From Bacillota bacterium (GTDB taxonomy: Bacteria; Bacillota; Clostridia; Lachnospirales; Lachnospiraceae): a stretch of 64,000 nt of DNA. Below the pieces are notes generated by a model. It was given only the letters and a program-made list of their open reading frames with translations, was not told where the DNA came from and ran no database searches. The position numbers and the translations under genes were made by a program. Of the stretch, positions 35,235 to 44,038 are shown one piece after another (position 1 is the stretch's first letter; every line of letters begins with the position of its first letter). The stretch lies in assembly GCA_023390555.1 (NCBI GenBank), contig JAEWCQ010000032.1, positions 22,511 through 86,510 on the forward strand. The letters run 5' to 3'.

Positions 35235-35268
35235 AAGGTCTTTTCTATTTTACTAGAAATAAGACCTT
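35235..35268 (-). terminator. Terminator after the TiaS-like gene
   Basis: AAGGTCTT/AAGACCTT outer stem extended by ATTTCTA/TAGAAA, followed by TTTCTTTTT on the minus strand. Confidence 0.85.
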
Positions 35269-35342
35269 CCTTATTTTTCTCAAATATTCTGCTTTTTCTT
35301 TGGTTTACACGGTGGAATTATAAGATGTTTCTTCCCTCAAAA

Positions 35343-36257
35343 TCAGTCGGCTTCAATGCTTTTCATATCCACCTCTCGACCGAGGCTGCAGAAAAAACCA
35401 GCCTTCATCAATCTTCGATAACGGCAGTTTTCGCACAGACCTTCCTGCTCACTCCACTGCTCTCCTGGATCATTGTCCCATTCAAAAAACGTGCAGAATC
35501 CTCTATGACGGTCAGAGCGAAAGCTCTGCTCATAGACAGATGCCAAAGAACAGATATCGTAGATACCATCCTCCTGCAATACTCCTGCGGCCGCACGAGA
35601 AAACTGCCAGTATATGATTTTTGCATGTTCCCGGATCCTCACCTTTGCATCCGACGGAAGCTTTCTACCCGCTAAATCAACGATAAACGAAACTTCTATT
35701 TTTTTCTGCATTTCTGCGACAGAAAAAACTTCACTGATTTCCGCAATCTTTTTCTTCCCCTGAAAAGTTCCATCATTCCCGCCTAGGCGCAGTCCGATGC
35801 CCGCAAGTGCACCGATCTTTCCATCCCCGTTGCCGCCTAAGGCCTCCAGCCGCATACCCGGCGTATCGGCTGCAAGCTCTGTCGCCTCCGCAATCGTCAA
35901 TACCACTTTTTTTGCCTTTCGGCCGAAATCCATCAAACGTATGCAATCAGCTTCATCCGCAGGACAGAACAGACACATTCCCGGGTTGGACGAATCAGCC
36001 TGATGTTCCCGGCATACCCGGACTGCAATTTCCCATAGCAGCTCCGGGGAAAAAGGACTATTCCCCGCCAAACACATTGCACTGTTATGTGAAGTGTAGT
36101 GAATCAAGGGGTCCAGCAAGAGCTGATGTCTTGTGACACCGAATTGCATATCACAGCCATTTTCCACCAGCTTTTTTGATATCATCTGTGCTATTTCTCC
36201 GGTTCCTATGCTCTTTGTTGCATCATCCGTATCATCGATTGCCAACCAGAATTTCAT
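35343..36257 (-). CDS. TiaS-like (tRNA-Ile2 agmatinylcytidine synthetase-like) protein
   Basis: 304 aa. The N-terminus (MKFWLAIDDTDDATKSIGTG) and GGNGDGKIGALAGIGLRLGG resemble the TCKD and ferredoxin-like domains of archaeal TiaS, which modifies tRNA-Ile2 with agmatine. Bacteria use TilS for that step, so a different role is likely. The C-terminal third has a cysteine motif (CENCRYRRLMKAGFFC) that could bind zinc. It overlaps the FAD-oxidoreductase start by 4 nt. It ends the ABC-redox operon. The function is unknown; the phosphate/ATP-like core suggests a kinase or ligase. Confidence 0.75.
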   Translation of the reverse strand: MKFWLAIDDTDDATKSIGTGEIAQMISKKLVENGCDMQFGVTRHQLLLDPLIHYTSHNSAMCLAGNSPFSPELLWEIAVRVCREHQADSSNPGMCLFCPADEADCIRLMDFGRKAKKVVLTIAEATELAADTPGMRLEALGGNGDGKIGALAGIGLRLGGNDGTFQGKKKIAEISEVFSVAEMQKKIEVSFIVDLAGRKLPSDAKVRIREHAKIIYWQFSRAAAGVLQEDGIYDICSLASVYEQSFRSDRHRGFCTFFEWDNDPGEQWSEQEGLCENCRYRRLMKAGFFCSLGREVDMKSIEAD

Positions 36258-37726
36258 GTCTCTTCCCCCTTTTGCTCAGGAATTGTTTCCATTGCAATCA
36301 GCCGTAACTTTTCCTGATTCTGTTCCCAATGTTGTTCCCAGACCACCTGATTTTGTTCCACCGGTGCGCAGACGACAACGCGCCTTAACAGCGGCATCAC
36401 ATGCAGCATTTCATCTTTGGTAAGTTTGCGGTTTACACGAACCGACAGCATCTTTTTGTCACTGTTTTTCATTCTGACCGTAGTGGATAAGGGATATTTG
36501 GCATGTCCGGTTCGGGCATACTCTTCTGCAAAAGAAACTCCTCTGTCGCATCTTAACCCCTGAAATCCATTTCCATCCGACCGGATGACACAGCCGTTCG
36601 GACAGATACTGCACACAAACTGATCTGCACCCGGAATCTGATTCTCCATCTTACGAGGTGTATAGGATTCTGTTTTTTTCATGTTTTCTTTTTGTAATTC
36701 AAAAAATTGTGCGATTCTTTCTTTCCCGGCTTGCAGATAATATGCGACACTGCATCCCGCTCGCATGCCCGCAATCGTAACTTTATCCACAATATCTGCG
36801 ATCTCACTTACATTGCCGCAGGCAAAAGCTCCCTCGACCGGTGTTTTTCCCAGTTCGTCTACCGGGATTCCTCCGCCTGGATTCTCTTCTGTGCACAACT
36901 CTTTCCAGAGTTCTGTCTCCGGAATCAGTCCTGCCGCAACCAGAAGCGTATCGCAGGGAATATACTCTTTCTGCTCATAAAGAACCATACCGCTCGTATC
37001 CTTTGGCGCAATCGTGATGCCCTTTAAACGCTGACAGCCATGCGTTGAAACAAGCGTATAGTTCATCCTGCTTTCAATTCCGAATTCCCGGATGCACTGA
37101 ACATAATTGCGCACCAGCCCACTTGCCCGTTCCCCGAAGATGATCCGGACTTTCATCCCTTCCAGTATCAGTCTCCTTGCCATAATAAGCCCGATATCTC
37201 CGAATCCGAGAATGGCAATATTGCTCCCCGGCTTTAAATTACAGATATTGACCATAAACTGCGCACTGCCTGCCATATAGATACCAGCCGGTCGGCTGCC
37301 TGGAATCCGCATCTGGCCCAGGGTACGCTCTCTGCACCCACATGCAAAAATAATTGTTTTTGCACGAATTTCTGTAAACCCAATCTTTGTGCCCAGGCAA
37401 CACAGCACAAAAAGATCCTCCTGGTTTTTATGGACGTGTAATACGGTCGTATCACAATAAACCTGCACTTCTTCTTTCTTCAGGTAATCTTTCCAGATAT
37501 TAGCATATTCCGGCCCGGTATAATCCGCTCCATACAGTCCGACACCAAAACCATTGTGTATACACTGTGGAAGAATTCCGCCCATTCGCTCATTTCTTTC
37601 CAACAGGATTATTTTTTTAACTCCTGTTCTTGCCGCTGCCCACGCGGCCGCCATACCGGCCGGGCCGCCTCCGATGACCGCCAGATCATAGATTCTGTCC
37701 GACTGCTGCTCCAGCTGCTCTTTCAT
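36254..37726 (-). CDS. FAD/NAD(P) oxidoreductase with fused DUF1667 domain
   Basis: 490 aa. The start is the ATG at 37724-37726 overlapping the upstream stop (ATGA). A longer in-frame start lies inside the upstream gene. An N-terminal FAD motif (LAVIGGGPAGMAAAWAA) and a second dinucleotide motif (IAILGFGDIGLI) give a thioredoxin-reductase-like fold, as in GlpB-like subunits. The last ~120 residues (VCSICPNGCVIRSDGNGF, LRCDRG) match DUF1667, which usually is a separate small protein in glycerol-3-phosphate-dehydrogenase-like loci. Four cysteines may hold a metal or Fe-S cluster. Partner: the GlpA-like protein upstream. Confidence 0.85.
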   Translation of the reverse strand: MKEQLEQQSDRIYDLAVIGGGPAGMAAAWAAARTGVKKIILLERNERMGGILPQCIHNGFGVGLYGADYTGPEYANIWKDYLKKEEVQVYCDTTVLHVHKNQEDLFVLCCLGTKIGFTEIRAKTIIFACGCRERTLGQMRIPGSRPAGIYMAGSAQFMVNICNLKPGSNIAILGFGDIGLIMARRLILEGMKVRIIFGERASGLVRNYVQCIREFGIESRMNYTLVSTHGCQRLKGITIAPKDTSGMVLYEQKEYIPCDTLLVAAGLIPETELWKELCTEENPGGGIPVDELGKTPVEGAFACGNVSEIADIVDKVTIAGMRAGCSVAYYLQAGKERIAQFFELQKENMKKTESYTPRKMENQIPGADQFVCSICPNGCVIRSDGNGFQGLRCDRGVSFAEEYARTGHAKYPLSTTVRMKNSDKKMLSVRVNRKLTKDEMLHVMPLLRRVVVCAPVEQNQVVWEQHWEQNQEKLRLIAMETIPEQKGEET

Positions 37727-39171
37727 CCCTTCACGCTCCCCTTCACCATTCTGCTTCCTGCCGCACTTTTCACGATTTCTTCCGGTCTTACCTTCCATGC
37801 AAGACAAAGCATTTCAATCACATGCGGTGTACAAAAGCCTCCCTGACATCTCCCCATCCCGATGCGGATACGCTTCTTTAAACCGTTCATACTGCGCGGG
37901 GGCAGGGGTTCTCTTAAAACCGCACGGAGATCACCTTCCGTAACCTCTTCACAACGGCAGATGATACGTCCGTAGGAAGGATCTTCTTGCAGCATCTGCT
38001 GTTTTAATTCCTCCGAAGCATCCATAAATTTAGGTCTTATTGGAAGCTGTGTCTGATAATCACTTTTTTCCTTTAATACCAGTCTCTCTTCCCGTAGCTT
38101 GGCTAAGGCCACTTCCGTCAGATACGGAGCGGACGTTATACCCGGATTTTTGATGCCCAATGCACTAATCATGCGCGGAGCACTCACACGGATCATAAAA
38201 TCTTTCTGCTCTTTTTCGATATTACTGATATTTGTCCGGATACCGGCGAAGGTCGCAATCACAGAATTCACTCCAATATCCGGCATTATTTTTTCCGCTA
38301 CTTTCGCTATATGTTCTATCCCCTGTCTTGTTGTCTCCGTGCGCCGGTAGGAGGATACATTCTCCGAAGTCGGACCTGCAACAATATTTCCCTCTACCGT
38401 CCTGGCAAGAAGACAACCTTTTTCATTTGTTTCCTGCTGCTGGTAAAGCACATATTTTAAATTCTGTCCTGCTTCTTTGTCAAAAACAAGAAACTGTCCT
38501 CTCCTCGGATCGATTTTCAGTTCCTGCGGACGGACAAAGGACTCCAACTGAGCAGCATTTTCTCCGCCGGTATTGATCAGATATCCGGTATGAAAGACAC
38601 CATGATTCGTTTCTATTTCATAGAATTCCTCTTTCTGCAGGATATTTTTCACCTCGGTATCAAACAGAAATCTGACACCATTTATAACGGCTGCCTGCGC
38701 TGTCCGTATCAACAGCTGAAATACATCAATGATTCCTGTTGTCGGTGCATACAATGCGCCAACGATACGTTCACTCAGCCCTGGCTGCATAGCTCTTGCC
38801 TCATCACCGGAAATCATGCGCAGCCCTTTTGCACCATTTTCCTGACCGCGCTTTAATTTCTTCTTCAATTCTTCTACGCCATCCTGACTAAAAGCACAGT
38901 GAATCGAACCCGGATAGGATACTTTTACACCGAGTTCCTCGCAGATTCTCGGATACATCCTGTTTCCTTTCGCTCCGGAAATACCTTTTAAACTTCCCCC
39001 GCGCGCATGATATCCGGCTGCCAGTACACCACTGTTCGCTTTGGTGGCACCTTCACCAAGATCATATGCTTTCTCCAAGACCAGAATATTCAGGTCATAT
39101 CTGCTTAAATTCCGCGCTATCGTCGTTCCCAATATACCTGCTCCGATAATAATGACATCCTGCTTCTCCAT
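37723..39171 (-). CDS. GlpA-like FAD oxidoreductase with [2Fe-2S] BFD domain
   Basis: 482 aa. N-terminal FAD motif (IIGAGILGTTIARNLS), DAO-type fold, and a C-terminal BFD-like domain with C405, C407, C442 and C447 (IICRCEE, GRCQGGFC) that should bind [2Fe-2S]. It resembles the anaerobic glycerol-3-phosphate dehydrogenase A subunit, but no glycerol genes (glpF, glpK) are nearby. It sits between ABC importer genes and the second flavoprotein, 77 nt after the ATPase gene. Substrate unknown. Confidence 0.87.
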   Translation of the reverse strand: MEKQDVIIIGAGILGTTIARNLSRYDLNILVLEKAYDLGEGATKANSGVLAAGYHARGGSLKGISGAKGNRMYPRICEELGVKVSYPGSIHCAFSQDGVEELKKKLKRGQENGAKGLRMISGDEARAMQPGLSERIVGALYAPTTGIIDVFQLLIRTAQAAVINGVRFLFDTEVKNILQKEEFYEIETNHGVFHTGYLINTGGENAAQLESFVRPQELKIDPRRGQFLVFDKEAGQNLKYVLYQQQETNEKGCLLARTVEGNIVAGPTSENVSSYRRTETTRQGIEHIAKVAEKIMPDIGVNSVIATFAGIRTNISNIEKEQKDFMIRVSAPRMISALGIKNPGITSAPYLTEVALAKLREERLVLKEKSDYQTQLPIRPKFMDASEELKQQMLQEDPSYGRIICRCEEVTEGDLRAVLREPLPPRSMNGLKKRIRIGMGRCQGGFCTPHVIEMLCLAWKVRPEEIVKSAAGSRMVKGSVKG

Positions 39172-39248
39172 AAATTATCTCCTGTCCTTCCTGACGGATA
39201 CTGTTCTGCGGACAGCATCCCATGTATCCACAGATGCTGGCTGCAGCA

Positions 39249-40076
39249 TCATCCAACATGATTGGTATGTAACGGTACAATTTGCTGATACGGGCCGCCC
39301 CGGACGATCCTGGATTGAATTCCATATACGTCTGCGATTGTTTCTTCTGTCAGAACAGCCTCCGGGGTTCCGATCCGATACATACCTCCATCACGCATCA
39401 GGCCGACGCGGACACGGATGCCTCTGGATGCCAGATAAAATACCTGATTTGGATCGTGTGCAGCCAGCAGGATTGTGTGTTTACCATACTCTGCCAACCC
39501 TGCCACAAGTTCAAGAAACAGCAGCTCATTGTAAAAATCCAGATACACGGTCGGTTCGTCCATAATGATAAACGGTGTCTGCTGCGCAAGCGCCCGTGCA
39601 AGCATTACCATCTGCATTTCTCCCCCGCTGATCTGCGTGTAAGGCCGGTCCGCAAGATGAGAAATCCCGACTTCCTTCAGGATGTTGTCCACGACTTGGC
39701 GATCCATCTCCTCCGGTGAGCCGAATCCGCTGATATAAGGCGTTCTTCCCATGAGTACGATTTCCCACACCTTATACGAAAAAAAGCGATTATGAGCCTG
39801 TGGCACATATGCCATCTCTTTGCCCAAATCTGAAGGTGCATAGTCATAAACCGATTTGTCTTTTACTGTAATCTGCCCTTTCTTTAGTTTGTGGATCCCC
39901 AGAATACTGTCAATCAACGTAGTTTTTCCACATCCGTTTCTGCCCATCAGGAAAAAGATTTCTCCTGCATGAATATCAAAATTTATTTCGGAAAACACAC
40001 TCCGATTTTCATAACAAAAGGATGCATGCCGTATTGATACAATAATCTGCCCGTCATTCCTGTTCACTCGTTCCAA
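39249..40076 (-). CDS. FecE/BtuD-type ABC transporter ATPase
   Basis: 275 aa ATPase. Walker A GRNGCGKTT, signature ISGGEMQMV and Walker B FIIMDEPTVYLD are all intact. It overlaps the permease gene by 13 nt. With the FecCD permease and the lipoprotein encoded at 33.9-35.0 kb it should form an importer of the iron-siderophore/heme/cobalamin class. Confidence 0.92.
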   Translation of the reverse strand: MERVNRNDGQIIVSIRHASFCYENRSVFSEINFDIHAGEIFFLMGRNGCGKTTLIDSILGIHKLKKGQITVKDKSVYDYAPSDLGKEMAYVPQAHNRFFSYKVWEIVLMGRTPYISGFGSPEEMDRQVVDNILKEVGISHLADRPYTQISGGEMQMVMLARALAQQTPFIIMDEPTVYLDFYNELLFLELVAGLAEYGKHTILLAAHDPNQVFYLASRGIRVRVGLMRDGGMYRIGTPEAVLTEETIADVYGIQSRIVRGGPYQQIVPLHTNHVG

Positions 40077-41101
40077 CCTCCTCCTTTTGTCCTTTTTAAC
40101 AAGAAAATGAAAAAAGGTGCCCCGATCACCGCTGTCAAAACTCCAAGCGGAATTTCCGAGGCGGCAATGCTCCGGCTCATCGTATCTATCAGTACCAGGA
40201 AGGCGGCACCGATGGATACCGCAACCGGGAGCATCCTCCGGTTATCATTGCCGACAATCATTCTCGCAATATGCGGAATGATCAGTCCAACCCAGCCGAC
40301 CACTCCGGACAGGCAGACCGCCCCTGCGGTCGCAAGTGTAGCAGCCGCAATGATGATACGTTTACATTTTGCCACGTCAACGCCCATGGAAACAGCCTCT
40401 TTTTCCCCCATAGACAGCACGTTCATTTTCCAGCTGTACAGGAACAGCACCGTAATTCCACTGCCGATCGGAAGCAAGGCCCAGAGATCTTTATAAGTTA
40501 CGGAAGAAACACTTCCCATCAGCCAGTAGACAATTGCGGGTAATTCGTTTTGCGTATCTGCCACATATTTCAGCAGTGTAAGCAGTGCACCATAAAGGGA
40601 AGAGACAATAACACCACCAAGAATCAGCATAATCGAAGGTACAGTTCGATAGATTCTTGCGATCCAGTAACTCAAAAAGACGGCACTGATTCCAAACACG
40701 AATGCAAACAGATAGGTATAGCCTGTCTGTCCGAATAACACAATTGACAATGCCGCTCCAAATCCGGCTCCGTTACTTACGCCAAGCAATCCCGAATTAA
40801 CCAGCGGATTGCGCAGCACGCCCTGATAGGCTCCCCCGCTGGCAGCAAGACCTGCCCCCACAGCAGCCGCTGCAATTGCTCTCGGCATACGTAATTGCAG
40901 AATCACAGTATATGTCTCTTTGGAGACCTGGAAACCATGCAGACCCATGGCCATAAGTATACTCTGAACCGCCTCTCCCGGAAGAATATGATATCGGCCC
41001 CAAAAAACAGAAGCAAAGATAAAACCAAGTGGCAGCAGCAGCAAAATCAGTGCATGTCCTGTTTTCTGTAACTTATGTTTTATCCATCCAGATTTCTCCA
41101 T
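40064..41101 (-). CDS. FecCD-type ABC transporter permease
   Basis: 345 aa permease with about ten hydrophobic helices typical of BtuC/FhuB. It carries the family GxxR/DxxSR-type ends (LIPHIARMIVGNDNRRMLPVA ends in a 'IDTMSRSIAASEIPLGVLTAVIG' stretch, positions only: residues ~265-325). It heads the ABC-oxidoreductase-TiaS operon. The promoter (TTGACG-17-TATACT) lies ~120 nt upstream. The permease fold fits a single-gene homodimer. Confidence 0.92.
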   Translation of the reverse strand: MEKSGWIKHKLQKTGHALILLLLPLGFIFASVFWGRYHILPGEAVQSILMAMGLHGFQVSKETYTVILQLRMPRAIAAAAVGAGLAASGGAYQGVLRNPLVNSGLLGVSNGAGFGAALSIVLFGQTGYTYLFAFVFGISAVFLSYWIARIYRTVPSIMLILGGVIVSSLYGALLTLLKYVADTQNELPAIVYWLMGSVSSVTYKDLWALLPIGSGITVLFLYSWKMNVLSMGEKEAVSMGVDVAKCKRIIIAAATLATAGAVCLSGVVGWVGLIIPHIARMIVGNDNRRMLPVAVSIGAAFLVLIDTMSRSIAASEIPLGVLTAVIGAPFFIFLLKRTKGGGWNE

Positions 41102-41219
41102 ACTGTATGCCTCTTTCCCATTCCTGCTCTGTTACTTCTGCCTGTTTTGCAGAGAGTTATATTTGAAATATGTGATTCTTCCGGTTCAACATTTACTTCC
41201 TCTGAATCTATATTTCTGG

Positions 41220-41248
41220 AGTATAGCATAGCTCTTTTTCTGCGTCAA
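41220..41248 (-). promoter_or_regulatory. Promoter of the ABC-redox operon
   Basis: On the minus strand TTGACG, 17 bases, TATACT. ATTGTTTTGT direct repeats lie about 45-75 bases upstream of its -35 (41291-41320). Confidence 0.65.
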
Positions 41249-41290
41249 TTTATTTAGCTATCTAACTTTCATTTTCAATAAAATAAATCA

Positions 41291-41325
41291 ATTGTTTTGT
41301 ACTGTTCTATATTGTTTTGTTTATT
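41291..41325. promoter_or_regulatory. TTGTTTTG direct repeats shared with the binding-protein promoter
   Basis: ATTGTTTTGT at 41291-41300 and 41311-41320. The second continues into TTGTTTTGTTTATT (41312-41325), identical to a stretch at 35087-35100. Candidate binding site for the MarR-type regulator. Confidence 0.5.
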
Positions 41326-41576
41326 TTCCATAATTCATCTGCTGTTTTTTCTAGTCTTTTGTTGTGAATCATTGATCTATTTCATGATCTTATCCCTTTA
41401 AATATTGGGAATTTTTATCAAAAAGATGGGATCCGTCAACTTGGATGCAAAACCCGCTTATCATTTCAGCTGTCTTGTGTTATACTTTTATCAATATTAT
41501 GGACATTCTATTTTATGTGATTTTTGATCACTGCCATGAACCAACCGTGCAGAACAGACAGCGTTATGAAGTATAA

Positions 41577-42104
41577 ATGAAAGGCTTGGATTCTATTATG
41601 GAAAAACAACTATCCGAATCAAAAAATAAAGTATCCAAAAATACGGAATTCTTTGATTCTATCATGCGCGTGCATCGAAATCTGAAACGCTGTGCCGATA
41701 TTGTAAATCCAAATTCTTACGGACGCGGGCAGGGCCGTGCCCTGCAATATATTGCCGACAATGAAGGAATTACAGCTCATCGCTTGGCTAATCTGATGGA
41801 CATACGGCCACCTTCGCTGACAAGCAGGCTCCGGCCATTGGAAGCAGATAACATGATAAAAAAAATACGTGACAAAAGTGATGCCCGTGTTGTCCGTATT
41901 TATATCACAGACAAGGGAATCGAGGCTCTGGCCAAAAGAAAATCCGGCCACAAACAGGTAGAACGAGATTTCTGCAGCTGCCTGACTCCGGAAGAACAGC
42001 TTCTTTTTATTGACATGTGTAATCGTCTCAGTGACAATCTGATCCGTCTGCAAAAAGAAGAGGAAGAACGGAAAAAAGAAATGATAAAATTATCCATCTC
42101 CTAG
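41577..42104 (+). CDS. MarR family transcription regulator
   Basis: 175 aa (168 if the ATG at 41598 is used; neither start has a strong ribosome site). The winged-helix region is typical (ITAHRLANLMDIRPPSLTSR, then NMIKKIRDKSDARVVRIYITDKG), with helical dimer ends. It is divergent from the ABC-oxidoreductase operon across a 475-nt gap, so control of that operon is likely. The ligand is unknown. Confidence 0.88.
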   Translation: MKGLDSIMEKQLSESKNKVSKNTEFFDSIMRVHRNLKRCADIVNPNSYGRGQGRALQYIADNEGITAHRLANLMDIRPPSLTSRLRPLEADNMIKKIRDKSDARVVRIYITDKGIEALAKRKSGHKQVERDFCSCLTPEEQLLFIDMCNRLSDNLIRLQKEEEERKKEMIKLSIS

Positions 42105-42243
42105 CGATAACCGGAATGAGGCAAATTACAACCATTTCCAAAATCCCAGTGGGTTGATTATTAATTTATAAAAATTTAACATTCAACAGTCCAGTTATGT
42201 TATACTGTACGTATCAGTTTATTCAGAACAGGCGGTGATTTTT

Positions 42244-43107
42244 ATGTTGGAGGTTCCAACCAAAACAATCGGCTTTATCTTACCAACTGCTTCCAATTAT
42301 TTTGGACATACTCTGATGGAAGCTTTTGAGCGGGAATTTGCACTTCGTAATTATAAAATATCCGTTGCGCTGACCAATCACCATATCGAACGAGAGAAGG
42401 AATATCTGCAATACATGTCCGACACAACGGACGGAATCATGGTGATTTCCGATGCAGAATACTATGATATGATTGCAGACGCAGTTCCGGAAAACAAACC
42501 GGTGATCTTCTTGAACCGGAAGCCAATGGGCTGTCCTTTTACAGCGGTCATCGAGAACGACTATTCCGCAGTGTTCCAGTCTATTTTTGCACTGATCAAT
42601 GACGGTTATGAAAATATTGCATGTATCTGCAGGAACCCGGATTTCTCGACTACGAAAGAAATCTTGAAAGCTTATAAGACAGCAATGGAGAATTCTCCCT
42701 CCGGCTATCACGAAGAATGGATCCGCTTTTTTGATCGCAGTCTCAATGATGTACCGGATGTTGTGGAGGAACTGAAGGCTGCCGGATGTACGGCTTTTTT
42801 CACCGCATCCCAGACTCTGACAGAACGTTTTCTGGACTACCTGTTCCTATACAATCTGAAATCGGAGGAAGGTCTTGAAATCGCAGGATTTGCGAATAAC
42901 GGGCACAACACGACACTTCAGAAAAGTATTGACATGATCATACAGCCGATCAATCAACTGGTCGATCTTTCCGTACAGCAGATGCTCTATCAAATCGAAC
43001 ATCCGGGTACCGAACCCAAAGATTATCTTGTAAAAGGTACTTTCCGAAAAAGGTTATATGAGCCTTTTTCTTCCAAACTAAAAGAGGCTTACAGGAGGCT
43101 TATATGA
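42244..43107 (+). CDS. LacI-type periplasmic-binding-like effector domain without HTH
   Basis: 287 aa from MLEVPTKTIGFILPT (GGCGGTG upstream; a GTG nine bases earlier is also in frame). The fold matches the sugar-binding part of LacI/GalR regulators (GHTLMEAFEREFALRNYKIS, PVIFLNRKP, CTAFFTASQ), including the usual C-terminal pattern (KGTFRKRLYEP). No N-terminal DNA-binding helix-turn-helix and no signal peptide are present. It overlaps degV by 4 nt (ATGA). It may sense a ligand without binding DNA, or act through a partner. Confidence 0.8.
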   Translation: MLEVPTKTIGFILPTASNYFGHTLMEAFEREFALRNYKISVALTNHHIEREKEYLQYMSDTTDGIMVISDAEYYDMIADAVPENKPVIFLNRKPMGCPFTAVIENDYSAVFQSIFALINDGYENIACICRNPDFSTTKEILKAYKTAMENSPSGYHEEWIRFFDRSLNDVPDVVEELKAAGCTAFFTASQTLTERFLDYLFLYNLKSEEGLEIAGFANNGHNTTLQKSIDMIIQPINQLVDLSVQQMLYQIEHPGTEPKDYLVKGTFRKRLYEPFSSKLKEAYRRLI

Positions 43108-43976
43108 AACAGTTTATCATTACCACAGATACCACGGCTGACTTGCCGGAAACCTATATTCAGCAGCATGAACTAGGGATTATGTCCCTTACTTATACGA
43201 TAGAGGGTCTGACCTACGACCGTGAGCATCCGATGGATGTAAAAGAATTCTATGCCAAGATGCGGGAAGGTTCTCTTCCTACCACATCTCAGGTGAATCC
43301 GGAGATGGCGAAAGAGATCTTCATGCAGATTGCCACAGAAAACAAGAGCGATGTGCTGCACATTGCATTTTCTTCGGGATTGAGCGGAAGCTATAACAGT
43401 GCGCACATAGCGGCAGAAGAACTGAAGGAAGAGGGTTTTCCTTATCGGATCATTGTAATCGATTCTCTTTGCGCATCACTCGGCGAGGGGCTTCTCGTTC
43501 ACAAAGCCGTGGTGATGTGTGAAAACGGCGCATCGCTGGATGAAACTGTAAAGTGGGTAGAGGAGCATAAACTCCACCTGGTGCACAATTTCACCGTGGA
43601 TGACCTGAATCATCTCTACCGGGGCGGGCGCGTGTCCAGAACTGCCGCCTTCATCGGAACGATTGTCAACATCAAACCACTGCTGCATGTGGACAACGAC
43701 GGACACCTGATTCCGCTTGCCAAAGTCCGGGGCCGCAAAAAATCCCTGATTTCTCTGGTTGACAGCATGGAAAAACAGATGGGTTCCTATCGCGATCAGA
43801 ATGATATCGTATTTATCAGTCACGGCGATTCCCTTGAGGATGCAGAATATGTTGCAAGTCTTATCAAAGAACGTTTCGGCATTCAATCTTTCCTCATCAA
43901 TTATGTAGGTTCCACCATCGGGGCACATTCCGGTCCCGGCACTATCGCTTTGTTTTACATGGGTGACTACCGCTAA
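43104..43976 (+). CDS. DegV family fatty-acid-binding protein
   Basis: 290 aa, cytoplasmic. DegV proteins bind fatty acids (FakB-type) and can present them to a kinase. Typical segments are ITTDTTADLPETYIQQHELG, SSGLSGSYNSAHIAAEEL and RGGRVSRTAAFIGTIVNIKP. It overlaps the LacI-like gene and ends at a terminator. A lipid-sensing link between the two coupled genes is possible but not shown. Confidence 0.92.
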   Translation: MKQFIITTDTTADLPETYIQQHELGIMSLTYTIEGLTYDREHPMDVKEFYAKMREGSLPTTSQVNPEMAKEIFMQIATENKSDVLHIAFSSGLSGSYNSAHIAAEELKEEGFPYRIIVIDSLCASLGEGLLVHKAVVMCENGASLDETVKWVEEHKLHLVHNFTVDDLNHLYRGGRVSRTAAFIGTIVNIKPLLHVDNDGHLIPLAKVRGRKKSLISLVDSMEKQMGSYRDQNDIVFISHGDSLEDAEYVASLIKERFGIQSFLINYVGSTIGAHSGPGTIALFYMGDYR

Positions 43977-43989
43977 AACATACAAACGA

Positions 43990-44024
43990 AAGGGAAGCAG
44001 CTTTTTCGGCCGCTTCCCTTTTTT
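43990..44024 (+). terminator. Bidirectional terminator, degV / aspS
   Basis: AAGGGAAGC/GCTTCCCTT stem followed by TTTTTT. It serves both convergent genes. Confidence 0.85.
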
Positions 44025-44038
44025 ATAGCAATTTTTAA

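Larger units (their letters stand above)
34997..35342. other. Promoter region of the binding protein, with terminator
   Basis: Holds, in order on the minus strand, the terminator of the TiaS-like gene (35235-35268), an A/T-rich stretch, and the palindromic promoter/operator (35086-35131). No coding frame. Confidence 0.6.
41102..41576. other. Divergent promoter region, ABC operon / MarR gene
   Basis: 475 nt without a coding frame. It contains the minus-strand promoter and the ATTGTTTTGT direct repeats described separately. No riboswitch fold was recognised. Confidence 0.6.
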
